Assembly: GCA_947000775.1 (NCBI GenBank)
Contig: CAMQGK010000567.1
Coordinates: forward strand, 25,679,001 to 25,743,000
DNA length: 64,000 nt
Reading direction: 5' to 3'
Origin: Pterois miles
Taxonomy: Eukaryota; Chordata; Actinopteri; Perciformes; Scorpaenidae
This document shows, in pieces, positions 26,601 through 40,643 of the stretch. Position 1 is the stretch's first letter, and each line of letters starts with the position of its first letter. A model generated the notes under the pieces. It had not been told where the DNA came from, searched no databases, and saw nothing but the letters and a program-made list of their open reading frames with translations. The translations under genes were made by a program, and so were the position numbers.

Positions 26601-29600
26601 AGTAGAAGTTTGTTAATAAAGTGCTGGAGTATGATATCCCTCCAATTCCTGAAATGTTCAAATGATTAGCAGTGTGTAAAGGAAACAGGGGTGTGTTGTG
26701 TCACTGCAGTAATTGGGTGAAAGCAGTTTCGCAGTTACTTTATGTCCTGTAGAACTAGATTAGGAAGTTGAAATGTTATTATGCAGTTGCTAAAAAGCAG
26801 GTTATGAGATGGATTGTTGTGGATTTTTCATACAATTACACATGCTTGAATTTAAGTAGTACGCAAGAATGGAGCAAATAGTATAAAAAGTTACCTTTAT
26901 AAAATGGTCACTATGTGCTGATAGTAGTACATGAAACAGGTAATCTGAAAAAAAATTGTGTGTCCTTCAGTGTCCTCCAGTGATCCTAATGGCATCTGCA
27001 AGATTTCACAGACCAGAAGTCTAGTTTTCTCTCAGAAAACATTAATTACAATACGCTGAAAGGTTATTAAGGGATTTTTGCCCAATGATGCCAAAAAATT
27101 GTTGCCTACTGAAGCTCTAAGGCTAAAAAAAAATGTATTTTCCAGCTGCCAGTCCCAGCAGTGTGAGCCAACCCACCACCATCTTGTCATCCTCACCTCC
27201 AAGTGTTCAACCAGTAACCATCCAGGCTCCGCTCCAAGGGATGACCACCACTTCTCCTCTTCTGGCCACGTCGGCGAGCCCGCCAGTTCAAACCATCGCC
27301 CCCCACATACAGCAAGTACCTGTAAGTGTGTTAGAGACTTGCACCTGAACCGACTTGAACAGGCAAATTAAATGCAGTGTACTCTCGGGCTGCACAATTA
27401 ATCGAATATTAATCAGGATCTTGGTTTCCGGAAGTTAAATGAACATGATCACCAGCAATATTGACATTTAAAATGTGCGTTCTGCTCATAGAAAACTGCT
27501 GCATATCAAATCAAGTGGTTCCTAAATGAACAGCCAGCACCAGCCAGTGATTGAGATGTTTTGGCTTCACTTTTTGGTGTAGATCTTATCTTTACAAACA
27601 GTGTGTTTATGATTAAATTAAGAGCATACAATTGTTTGTCGAGCTCTTAATGCTGATAATTTTGCTCTGAGTGCACCAGATTTATGCATTTAATTTTAAA
27701 ATGTAGCTAACAAGGTAGGATGAAGATTCCTTTATTTTTTTTTGTCATATTGCAATATATATATTATATATATATAGCAGAAAAAAAATATTGCAATGTT
27801 AGGTTTTTCCAACATCTTGCAGCCCTAATTTGTACATTAGCAGGAATGTAGCATGTAAGCCCTAATGTAAACAGAAACAAAGCAGCAAACAACAGAAGTG
27901 TATATCTTGTGTCTTCTCAGGTGTTGCTGCAGCCTCAGTTCATCAAGGCCGAGTCTCTTCTGCTGACCACTCTGAAGCATGACCCCTGCATGGTCACTAC
28001 GATGGCCTCTCCCACATCCCTGGCCACCACCACCCCAGTACAGAGCACTTCACTGCAGGTAGGCACATTGTGTACCACTCAATATCGGCATCATACAATG
28101 ATTTTACTGTGCGTTCTTTAGGTGACTTTCTTGCTTATTCACCTGTTAAGGCCTTCATGGGTGGCGGCACTATCCTGACCACGGTACCTGTCATGGTAGA
28201 TGCTGATAAGCTGCCCATCAACCGCATCGCCATCAGCGGTAAACCGACGGGCCAGCCACACAAGGGAGAGAAGCGCACAGCCCACAACGCCATCGAGAAG
28301 CGCTACCGCTCCTCTATTAATGACAAAATCATCGAACTCAAAGATCTGGTAGCTGGAACGGAGGCAAAGGTTGGGAAGAGTTTCAGTAACAGTGTGTAGC
28401 TTTTAGAGGAAATAGAATATTAATAAGTAGGTTTTCATAAGTGTATAATCACCTGAAACTAACAATCATTGTGGTTTTTTACCTTAGAATGAGCCTTTAT
28501 ATCCACCAGGGATGTCAGAGTTAGCGCAATAATCACACGACTTCATTTTAACACCATTAATTTCTTTAAAGCATTAATGCAATTTGTAGTTTTTAGGTTG
28601 TAGTGGGCTCTGTTTTAAAGCTAGAAGATATACTGGCATCATATGAAACTAGAAAACCAAAGGAATCCACCGGTACCAACCCAGACATATTATTTTGTCA
28701 CAAATGAGGCTAAATAACACCTCAAATTTAGCTAAATTATGGTGAGGAAAAACTGGCATGGCCATTTTAAAAGGGGCCCCTTGACCTCTGACCTCTTGAT
28801 ATTTGAATTTAAATGGATGCTATGGGTACCCACCAGTCTCCCCTTAACGGACATGCCCACTTTATGATAATCCCAGTCAGTCTGGATCAAGTCATAGTCA
28901 AGTTAGCACACTGACACACTGACAGCTGTTGTTGCCTGTTGGTTTTCTGTTATGCTATGTTATGATTTGAGCATATTTTATGCTAAATGCAGAACCTGTG
29001 AGGGTTTCTGGACAATATTTATCATTGCTTTGTTTTGTTAATTGATTTCCAGTAATAAATGTATACATTTGCATAAAGCAGCTTATTTCCCCACTCCCAT
29101 GTTGACAAGACTATCTAATACTTGACAAATCTCCCTTTAAGGTACATTTTGAACAAATTAAAAAATGTGTGATTGATCGTGATTAACTCTAGACAATCAT
29201 GCAATTAATCATGATTAAATGTTTGAATCAACTGACAGCCATAATAACTACAAACAGGGTTTTGTCTAGAAGGTAACATCAAATTTGAGAGATGGTTAAG
29301 GTTAAGCATTGATCTTGAATAGTTAAAGTTAGGATAAGTTGTGAGGCAGCGAGTCTCGCAAGACTTTTCGCAATTTGTGGGTTACACAACCTACAAATAG
29401 AGAGGGTCGTCTTCATGGAGCCAGTCCACCACCAGCTCCAGATATACTCACTGTTGGATGCAAACAAATCATACATTGCAATTTCTCCATGTCAAATCTG
29501 GCATTCAGCAACATTGAGAAGAGCAAGCAAGCTAATCTTATTTTTTTTTTCTTCTTTCTCATAGCTCAACAAGTCTGCAGTGCTGAGGAAAGCCATTGAC

Positions 29601-32600
29601 TACATCCGTTACTTGCAGCAGGCCAACCAGAAACTCAAACAGGAGAACATGGCTTTTAAATTGGCAGCCCAGAAAAACAGTACGTCACTTATTTCATAAC
29701 AGCTTCTGTGCTATTTATTTCAATTCCTTGAAAGTGTCATTCAGTTGACCTTCTCCTATGAGGTCTGTTGACAGCTAGCATTATCCTGAAATCGTAGGTT
29801 GAAGATGTCTTTACTTTTGTACCACTGATTGACCCTCAAATTGCTCTCCTCGTCTTTCCTTCGTTCTCTGTAGAGTCTCTCAAGGACCTGGTTGCCATGG
29901 AGGTGGATGGCCCGGCTGATGTGAAGAATGAGCTGCCCACCCCGCCAGCATCTGACGTGGGCTCCCCCACCTCTTTCTCACACTGTGGCAGTGACTCAGA
30001 GCCTGACAGTCCGATGGGGGAGGACACCAAGGTATGCAGTTTGGTATGATTGAGTTTTGACAGTCAACAGGTTAAATCCTCAATCACTTCACTGCACTTT
30101 GTCAGCAGGATAAAATATGTACTTACTGTCTAACATCAGTGCATCTCTCTGGTCTCTCTTGAACTCAGCAGCCGACTGTTGGCATGTTAGACAGATCGGC
30201 AGCAGGAGGCAGCGCTGGTGGCATGTTGGACCGTTCCCGCATGGCATTGTGCACCTTCACCTTCCTCTTCCTCTCCCTCAACCCTCTGGCTGCGCTGCTC
30301 TGCTCATCTGGCAGCAGCTCAGCTGGAAGTGCAGCCGCCGCTGCCACACATCACGCAGGGAGGAGCGTCCTGGGTGTGGACATCGCAGGTAAAATGAAGC
30401 CACTTTCAGTAGGGAATGTTGCTGTTAGCTGTTTTCTTATGACTCTAAAATGATAAATGACGTGTTTTCTGTAGCGGACTCGTGGGGCTGGATGGACTGG
30501 ATGCTGCCAACTCTACTGGTGTGGCTGCTGAATGGTATTCTGGTGTCAGGGGTTCTGATCCGACTCTTGGTGTATGGAGAGCCTGTAACCAGACCACATT
30601 CTGGATCGTCTGTCTTGTTCTGGAGGCACCGCAAGCAGGCTGACCTGGACCTAGCAAGAGTATGTTAATTTTGACTTAACAAATGTGATAATACACATGG
30701 AGCCATTTTTTAAAAGCAACAAAAGAAAGCTGTATATCCCCATCATCCTCATCACTCATCTCTTTCCGCAGGGAGATTTTGCCCAGGCCAGTCAGAACCT
30801 GTGGACCTGTCTAAAGGCTCTTGGTCGTCCCTTACCCATCTCCCAGTTGGACCTGGCCTGTGCTGCACTCTGGTCCCTGTTAAGATTCTGCCTCCAACGC
30901 CTTTGGGTGGGCCGCTGGCTGGCTGCCAGGGCTGGAGGTCTGCGCTCTGATCGCCCCCTGAAGGAGGATGCCTGCAAAAGCAGCCGCGACGCCGCCCTGG
31001 TTTACCACCGCCTGCACCAGCTACACATGACAGGTGGGTTGGTGGGAAAAACGCTGCTTCTAAATTAAATCAGTATGGGAGATTGAACACTGCCGGTTGG
31101 CTTATTGAAGTGACTCTCAGGTGATTAAAGAGCAACTCAGCCCCCGTTCTGGCTGCAGGAGTCAGCTGATGTTGATTCAGAGCCAATAAACGGTTTATTG
31201 ACTAAACCACTGATCACACAAAGGGCACGTTTTGCTTTGTGAAATATGCAGGTGTACCGCTCTGCCTTTTGGTAGCACGATCAGACAGACTGTTTTTTGC
31301 ACTTTGCTGAGTGTTTTTAATTTATATTCTTGCCAGGCAACCACCAAATGAGTGCTAACATTACCTTGTTATAAGCTATGAACTGTATGCAACCCAAAAA
31401 GTTTGTAGTACACTTTATATTAATGAAAACAACTTACCTGAAATCTCAAGTACTTCACTAATTTGCCTCCTTCTGTTTTCTGTTCAGATCATGGTAACTA
31501 CAGTTAATAAAGTCCTAAAGCTCCAGGTATTCAGCAAAAGTCACCACAATGAGAGAAAATGCTAATGATGCAAGGGGTTAATTTTTTTTCAACTTGAGGC
31601 ATTCAGGGCTCACTCACAGTCATCTCATCGTCAACCTCTTATCCAGGGTCGGGTCGGGGGGCAACAGCTCCAGCACGGGGTGTTTTTTAGCTAGTATGAC
31701 ATAGTTGGTACCAGTGGATTCCCTTGATTTCATATGACACCACTATCTTCTCTCTAGCTTTAAAAGTCCACTACAACCTACACCAAGATCAATTGCATTA
31801 ATGTGTTAAAGAAATTAGTGGCACTAAAATGAATTTGCACCAACGCTTCATCACATTAACTTCGACAGCCTTGATATAGTACGTATTACTTTCTTGTCTT
31901 ATATCTGTTCATACAGGTAAGCTGAATGGCAGCCACCTGTCAGCAGTGCACATGGCTCTGAGTGCAGTGAACCTGGCAGAGTGTGCTGGCTCCTGTCTGC
32001 CTGTAGCCAGTCTGGCTGAGGTCTACGTCTCTGCAGCTCTACGGGTCAAAGCCAGCATGCCAAGGATCCTGCATTTTACCTCTGTAAGCCCCTTTGATTT
32101 GCACATACACAGCCATCTTGCTCAGTCATTTACTCTGTGCAAACATAGTATTTTATTTTAAGAGGACCGATTATGCTCATTTTCTTGTGTTTTGGGTTTC
32201 TGCTAGAACATGTTACTTGATTTAATGCTCCAAAACACTTTCTTTTTTTCCTTACCAGCTGTGCTGCAGCACCTCTTTTCACCCTCTGTCTGAAACGCTC
32301 TGTTTGAGCTCTTTAATTGTTTTTGCATGGATGCTGTCAGAATGAAGCACTTGAATATCATCCTGTGTAGAGTTAGTTAGGTATACACTTAAACAGCAAG
32401 CAGTTTTCAGTTGACGTTTGGCTCATTTGTCTTCCATGTTTTATTAACATGACCCAGAAATGTCATTAGTAAACTGTAAGCTGTGTGATTCTGTCCGCAT
32501 TCAACTTATATAAGAGGTGAGAGTGAAGAAGTTAACTATGTTTTTATTTTTATTCTGGTAGCGTGTGTTCCTGAGCAGCGCTCGCCAGGCGTGCCTGTCG

Positions 32601-34207
32601 GCCAGCGGCAGCGTGCCTCCGGCTATGCAGTGGCTGTGTCACCCACTAGGTCACCGCTTCTTTGTGGATGGAGACTGGGCTATTCGCAGCACTCCTAAAG
32701 AAAGCATCTACAGCCAAGCTGGCAATACTGGTCAGTGCAGACAAAATGTAGTACACGCTTGTTTTTTTTTTAGATGCACACTGAGGCAGTTCCTCATGTT
32801 AATGATGTGTTGGTGGTCTTCCAGTGGATCCTCTGGCTCAGGTGACTCAGGCATTCAGGGAGCACCTCCTGGAGAAGGCTCTGTACTGCGTGGCCCAGCC
32901 TCACGGAGAGAAAAGCCCCAGCCAGGGAGAGGGGTGAGACAACAAAACACACCTCCAAATAACTGTTTTTGATACTGCTCACCCCCCTGAACTAGGCCTG
33001 TACGATATAAGGTCTAAGGTTCCTAAGGAACCAAAAGGGAATAGCTGTGCTCCCCGGATAGAATTTACCGGAGCACACCCATGTCACATGCAGTCAAGGG
33101 GAGTGGTGTGCTTATTAGTGGAGAAACCTTGTGAAGAGCTGAGTAATGTCGCTGCCGTTGCTTTCGTCAAACTTAAGGTCAGAGTGCTAAAATCGGGTAA
33201 AAAAAAAGTTGGTAAATGCTAGTTCAGTTACCCATGGTTAGAGAACTGTGAATTTAGTGTGTGGTTGAAGCCGATGCCTGGAAACATATTTGAATCCTGC
33301 TGCACTCTCTGCAAGAAAACTTTGAACACTGGGCATCATGTCGTTGGAGTCGCATGCCAAGTCAGAAAAACATAAAGCAGTTGTAAAAAGCCAGCAGCAA
33401 ACAGCTGCAATCAGCCAGTATTGTTCCACGTCGGGATCTAGAGCATCAACTCCAATCAACAGTGTTTGGAGCCCCACCTCCACTAAAAGCTGAGGTGATC
33501 TGGACTTTACACTCAGTGAGGAAGCATCAGTCATACGGCAGCAATGATGATATTGATGTTCCAATTTTCTTTCATATCTTTAGTACTTTCCAGTATGGAC
33601 CTGAAGTGGGTCTTGAATTGCATTCATAATAGTCTTAAATGGATGTGAAATGGGTCTTAAATTGCATCCATAATGGTCTTAAAAGGGCTTTAAAAGTCTT
33701 AAATTTGACTGAAACCTTTTGACCATTTGAAACCTGCCGATACCCTCGTGAGGAAAACTTATGATAGGTAAAGACTTACAATAAATAAACAAGTATTGAA
33801 ATGTGCATATTAGCTTTACTTATGTCAGTCTGGTTGTTGTCTCCAGTTCACTGTCGGGAGAGCTACTGTAGCAGCCACGATGGTGTGTGTAGTGTCATGG
33901 ATATGCAGCCATTTTCCCAGTAAAAGTCTTCGCCGCATATTTAGTTTAGTTTGGCAGGTTGTCATCTGTGTGTCTGCCTGGATTAACGATAGCGATTGTC
34001 CTACAGCGTGTGTGTTTGTGCTACATTAGCAGCTGCTAGCGTTGCTGGTGGCTTCGTGCCCAATGTAGCGTAACTTCAGTGAGTTTCTGACAGAGACCGT
34101 GTGTGTGTGGTGGTGGTGGTGAGTGTGTGTTTGTTGAGTCTTAAGAGAGAGGCGGCGCAGATACAAGAAGTTGGCTGTGGACTTCCAGCTGAGGAGTTGT
34201 AGCTTGA

Positions 34208-34276
<69 letters not shown>

Positions 34277-35652
34277 TTGGTGGTGTTTTAGCTGTGAATG
34301 TAGCTGTAGCAGACAGTGTGTGTACAGTTTATTTGTCGGTGAATAAATGCTACGAGGCTACAAGCTACAACTCCTCAGCTGGAAGTCCAGAGCCAACTTC
34401 CTGTATCTGCGCCGGCTCTCTCTTAAGGTGGACCAGCTTTTTTTTCTCCTTAAAGTGACGGGACGCTCCTCTGTGGTTTTCTCAGCTTTTTAATTCATTA
34501 TTAATATTTCTTTAAACCCTTTAACTGACAGCGTTAAGCGATTAAAATGCTTAATGTCTGTTATCGGTTAAATGGTTAATTATTAACATCCTCAACTGAT
34601 CAGCAACCCACTGAACTGAACTGTTTACCCCTCATTTATTAGAGTGTCACGGCTGATTCACTATTTGACAGTAAAGAGTAAGGTTAGCATAATGGACTAT
34701 AAAAAACAAACCTGTAATAATAGATTGTATGTTCACGTGGCTGCAAACTAACCATTCAGTGTCTCTACTCAGGGAGTATGCTGACGCCCTGGAGTACCTC
34801 CAGCTGTTAATCAGTGCATCAGATGCAGCTGGCGCCACCTCCCAGTCCTTTGCTATCGGCTCCAACATGGCTACTGTGACCGGTAAGTTGTCTTTTCTGT
34901 CAATAACTCATGATTTTTTTACACATTACCTGTTTCATGCACTACTTTCAGGATATAGTAATATACTTTTTAATCAGATTTTTCTCCAAGCTCTCCTACT
35001 GCTTGTTTAATGGCAGCAGTTTTTGAATCCCAACCCATAAAAACAGCTTCTAAAGCAAGCACTCACAGATTGAAACTACTTCTTGTTGCTCGAGTGCTTT
35101 AACACATTTAAGTGTGGAGTTGGGCTCCATACTTCCTTAATACTTATCTTCTCTGAGAGAACTGCATTTCCTGCATCTTTTAGTCACCTGTCCATTTGAT
35201 TTCCTTAATGGGCGTGCAAAACAAGAAGCAGTGAGATAAAGTTCATTTTTTTACTTTTATTTTTGATTTCCACTGGTTTGACTTTCACCCTCCCACCACT
35301 TTTCCTTGTCCTCACTGATCACAGATCTGAGGGAAAGGGGGCTTGGTGAAAGGAAGGCATCGGCTAGATTGCTCCATCTATCTTCAGCGCTGTCAAATCG
35401 GTGATCACCTTGAGAGGAGGGAGGGAGGGGAGAGGCTGTGCAGGGATTTTAATGGGAGACTTTTCTTGGCAGAGCCTCAGGTTGCTCACAGTGTTAGAAG
35501 TCTAGGTGTGTGCGTGTGTGTGTTGCCTAATGTTAAATGGAGTAGTTTTCCCTCATGAGGGAGTCGTCGAAATGGCTGCTTTCTCTCAGCATGTTGTGAC
35601 TATGCCAGAGGGGAGAAACAGATTGATTCAGAGGTCAAACTACAGACAGCAG

Positions 35653-35687
<35 letters not shown>

Positions 35688-35700
35688 TGTGTGAGTGTGT

Positions 35701-35750
<50 letters not shown>

Positions 35751-37295
35751 AGTGTGTGTGCGCACTCTCATGCATGTTAAATTTGAATGTGGGCAGTGGG
35801 GGGGTTTCACATATTTGCATGTTTGCAGGTGTCTCGCCTTTGACTCGTTTTTGTTCCAACTTCCAGGCTGTGACCCCCACTCCAAGTGGTGGTCCTCGGT
35901 TACCGTGGTGATCATCAACTGGCTCCAAGGAGACGACGCCGCGGCGGAGAGACTCTATCCGACTGTCGAGCACCTGCCCCGCAGTCTGCAGAACGCAGAG
36001 TAAGTTGGGACATACACATACTGGAGCTTCTGCAGCCAACCTAATGAAACGAACACACTAGACAAGAAAGAAGCCGATTTTGGGCCTGATTCCTCCCAAC
36101 AATCATCAGCAAAGACACGATTTTTTTTAACAGTTCTATAGATTGTCTTTCCAGATGTTCCTGTGTTGTAAATTATGTTAAGAGTTGGACTCGGAGGTCC
36201 ATCCTATCCACACTCAAATCGTAAATATTAAACATTTTCAGTATATATGATTGGATCTCCTGTTGTGTGTGGGGAACCCAGAGGACAGCCGATGATGCAG
36301 TCACATGGGAAAGAATGATAGACATTTGAGAAGCTGACTGAAGAAGGAAGGATGACCACCACGCTCACGGCAGCTGAAGCTAATGCATGAGCTAAAGCTA
36401 AACGTGAATATAAAGTAGTAGTAAGATGGAGATCAGAAATTGAGGACCAGCCTGGTGATTTGTGGCACCAACACAAGTGTTTAAGTTGTCTCCATGATTT
36501 CATCCCTCCATCCTTTGTGAATTTTCTGTACAAAGCAAAAACTAACATCGCTAATTCTTCCTGCCCATCGTCCGCCATGTTTGTTTGTTTACTCTAAAGT
36601 CACATTTGATCATTTGATCGCCAGAGAGTTTGCGAGATTTCATTTTTTTTTTTTTTTTTTTTTTTTTTTAGTAGGAGTCTGTTAGTGTGATGAGCTGTTT
36701 TGGCCAAATTGTTAAATTTAACCTAACATGTCATTATGTGTGAGGTCTCTCACATTTTAAAAATCTTTTAGTGTGAGCCAACCTTAAGAGTGTATTGTAT
36801 AACCTTTTGTCTGCAGAGGATACACACACACACACACACACACACATTTTAACCTGTGTCCTCGGTCTCTTTTGCCCCTCGCTCTGTCAGGAGTCTTCTG
36901 CCCAAGGCATGTCTGAACACATTCAGGGCGGTGCGTGCTCTGCTGTCCAAGCCAGAAAACTGCCAGCTGAGTCTGAGCTACAGCGACAAGGCCAGCACTC
37001 TGCTTCGTGACAGCCTCAACCTAGGACCACACTGCCACAGCTCCAGTTTAGACAAGGTACACACACACACACACACACATACACACACACACACACTCAC
37101 ACACTCACTCACACTGCACACAAAGCACTTGCAGATTTGTGAGCATTAAAGTCAACTTTTGTGAGGGCAACAGCATCTGCATTCGAAATATAAAAAATGC
37201 ACACACACAAATGCACACAGTGACAGATGTGGCCACACATGTGCGTGTATAAAATTGTAAACACAGAAAATTGCCCTCACATAATCACTTGAGCG

Positions 37296-37342
<47 letters not shown>

Positions 37343-37640
37343 ACCACAGACTGCCAGTCCCCCCTGCAGCGACTCCTCTCTGCGATACGGCGGCGTCCTC
37401 CCCTCTGGCGTTCGGCAGATGGTGATGCTGGTGGATAGGTAGCTCGCAGTGTGTGCACGTCGACGGCCGGAGCTGTGGTGCATTGTAGTTGCATTGCATG
37501 TGTGCTTCAGCAAAGTGCAATGTACCTGCAGTGCAACACAGAGCTGGGCCACAAACGGCAGAACACACTCATACACACTCATAGTGAGGCTGGAAAATGC
37601 CCTTCAGCTTTGAGTAGAGCTCTATCGTAGTTAGTGCTGG

Positions 37641-37713
<73 letters not shown>

Positions 37714-40554
37714 ATGTGCGTGCGTGCATGTTTTAAGTAAGAGCATCGAATGTTTGTTTTTAGTACATATAGTAACACAGTTTTATTGTGCACATTAACT
37801 CTATAAAGATATTACCAAGTCAGATTTTGCCCAGAAATATTAGCAGCTGAAAAGTTGTAGTTTGACTTTACATCTTCTTATTGTCCAGTATAACACATAA
37901 CAACCACAGTTGTCCAAAGTGTTGAACATGTACATAGTAAATGAATAAAATGCAAACAACAATAAGAACATTGCAAAAGCATTAACCATAATGTGAAATA
38001 AAAGCATAACAGCACAATAGAGAATAAACTTAATCAAACGCCATATTATTTGCGTTCTGTGTGACAGTATTCATGACAAAGACAGCAGTTCAAAAAATAT
38101 ATTGACGTACAAATTAATCAAATACAAAAAATAACACACACCTGGTGTTTCTTTCCAACCATTACACTTGAAAATACAAGGGCTGTCAGTTGATTGATGT
38201 AGGAGTGGACAAATATGCTGCTTTATGCTAATGTTTGTATATATTTTTTATTGAAAATCAATTAACAATGACAAATATTGTCCAGAAACCCTCACAGGTT
38301 CTGACTTTAGCATAAGAAAATCTGCTCCAATCATAACATGGCAAACTGCAGCCCAACAGGCAACAACAGCTGTCAGTGTGTCAGAGTGCTGACCTGACTA
38401 TGACTTGCCTGAAACTGCATGTGATTATCATAAAGTGGGCATGTCTGTAAAGGAGAGACTTTAGCTTAAATTTTGAGTGTTGTTTAACCTCCTTCAGGAC
38501 AAGCTGGTTCAGTGGATTCTATAGGTTTTTTAGTTTCATATGATGCCAGTATCATGACAGTATAGGCTCATCAGGTACGTCATCTTCCTCATCTGAACAC
38601 CGCTGAGACACATGAAAATGCTGCAGTTCGTCATGACAAGCATACGGCAACGCTTCCTACTCTCCATGGCTGGAAGGCTGAGAGTGAGCGGGGGAAAGCG
38701 TCTCTCTCTCCTCTGCTGTAATGTCTCAACCACTTGTAGGCTTTACAGCAGTACAAGAAGGTTTGGGAACAGAACCGGGTCAAGTAAATTCGCCCGGTGT
38801 TGCATTACTCCAAGCTGGGAGTTTTGTGCAGTCAATGCAGAAGAAGGAGTCCGACAGGACACGGCGGGTGTTAGAGTCCCTCCTCGTCATACAGAGAGTT
38901 GAAACCACTTAAAATCTTCCAGGGCTAGCAAAACTTTGGATGAAATTAAAGTTAGCTAGCTAGCTTGATGTCGATAAAGGGCCTGCTACCCAGCAGTGAG
39001 TTGATTAAGCAAGAGGAAGTTGTGCAGTCTGTGATGGGATTTATACTGCTGAGCAGGCTCAGTGACGTAGGCCCGAGGGGCGCAATCACAGCCCGTCATG
39101 GCTAAGTACAGTCTTGGTTGGGTGGAAAGGACTATCACTTTGTTCAGTAGAAGAGACAGCCGAAGGCATGAGTAGGAACTTGATTTCAAAATGAAGTAAA
39201 GCTGAGCCCACTACAACCGAAAAATCACAAGTTGCATTAATGCATTAAATAGATTAGCAGCTTTAAAACAAATTTATGTTAACGAGGTATTGCGCTAACT
39301 TTGACAGCCCTGGAAAATAACTGATTTTTTTTTCACACTCAACTACACACGGCTCAGGTCAGGTCATCAGTCGGTGATATTATTGTGCTGCAGCTGATGG
39401 CATTAATGCCTCTTATGACAGTAACGTTATCTGTTTCTCTGTCTAGGTTGTCCAGCTGCTCTTGTGCGATCTCCTGTTGGTGATGAGGACCAATGTGTGG
39501 CGCCTGCAGCAGCAGCAGGGACTCAGTCCTGCAGGGGTGGGGTCGGTGGGTACCAGCGGCCCCGCGGGGGTCCACCAGGCCTCCCCACCAGAGCTCCAAG
39601 GTTTTCAGCAAGATCTCAGCTCTCTACGCAAGCTGGCACACAGCTTCAGGCCTGCAATGCGAAGAGTACGTATTATAACAGTATTAACAGATGTTAACAA
39701 AGGGAACTGTATATACAAAATACATATATGGAAATAAGATTGATTGGATTGTATTCACCAAAAGTATAAAACATTACATGTCCCTTATAAATTAAAAAGA
39801 AAATACCACTAATTTGTGAGGGAAATGACTTTATTCTTTAGTTTTTGGGTCGCTGGAAAAACTGTAATAAGTAATTCCTGACAATGATGCTGATATATTT
39901 GACTTCAGGACATCTCTGACTACATACATACTAAACATACAAACATTTTTACTGTATAATTTTAGATATTTTTCAAAGTTAAAGTCCAGAGAAGTGTATG
40001 GTTCAACTTTTTTCCATGGTCTAGTGGTAAAAAAGTTAATGCTAGAATCACAGTACTTAAAAATTACAATACCCATCGAGCCAGTGCCCGAGTATCGTGA
40101 TAGTATCGAATCAGGAGGTTAATCATCGCAGCCCTAGTATTTAGTCATTTAGCTCACTTAGACTTACAGCGAGTGAGAAGTCTTGCTGACATACATTCAA
40201 ACTCTCATTTCGTCTAGATTGTTGTTTCCTCTCAGTCTAACACACAAACATCCAAACACAACATGATTGACAGACACTCGGGGAGTTATTAAAACTAGAT
40301 GCACACACCTGTGCTGCTCCTGTGTTGGTGTGTTTGCTTTGTGAGGTACTTTAAACCGTGACTCATCAGAATGGGACGTAAAATCCTCATAAACCAACAT
40401 GTTTATGTGCGGCACATAACCTTGGCCAAATGGCAGCACACTAAGAGAAGCACATCCCACATATATACATCCCAATACTTCCTGTGCACATATTTGCAGG
40501 CAGTCCACGATGTAATTCTCTGTGGAAATTAGCTGGGAGGCATTGCGGCGCACG

Positions 40555-40643
<89 letters not shown>

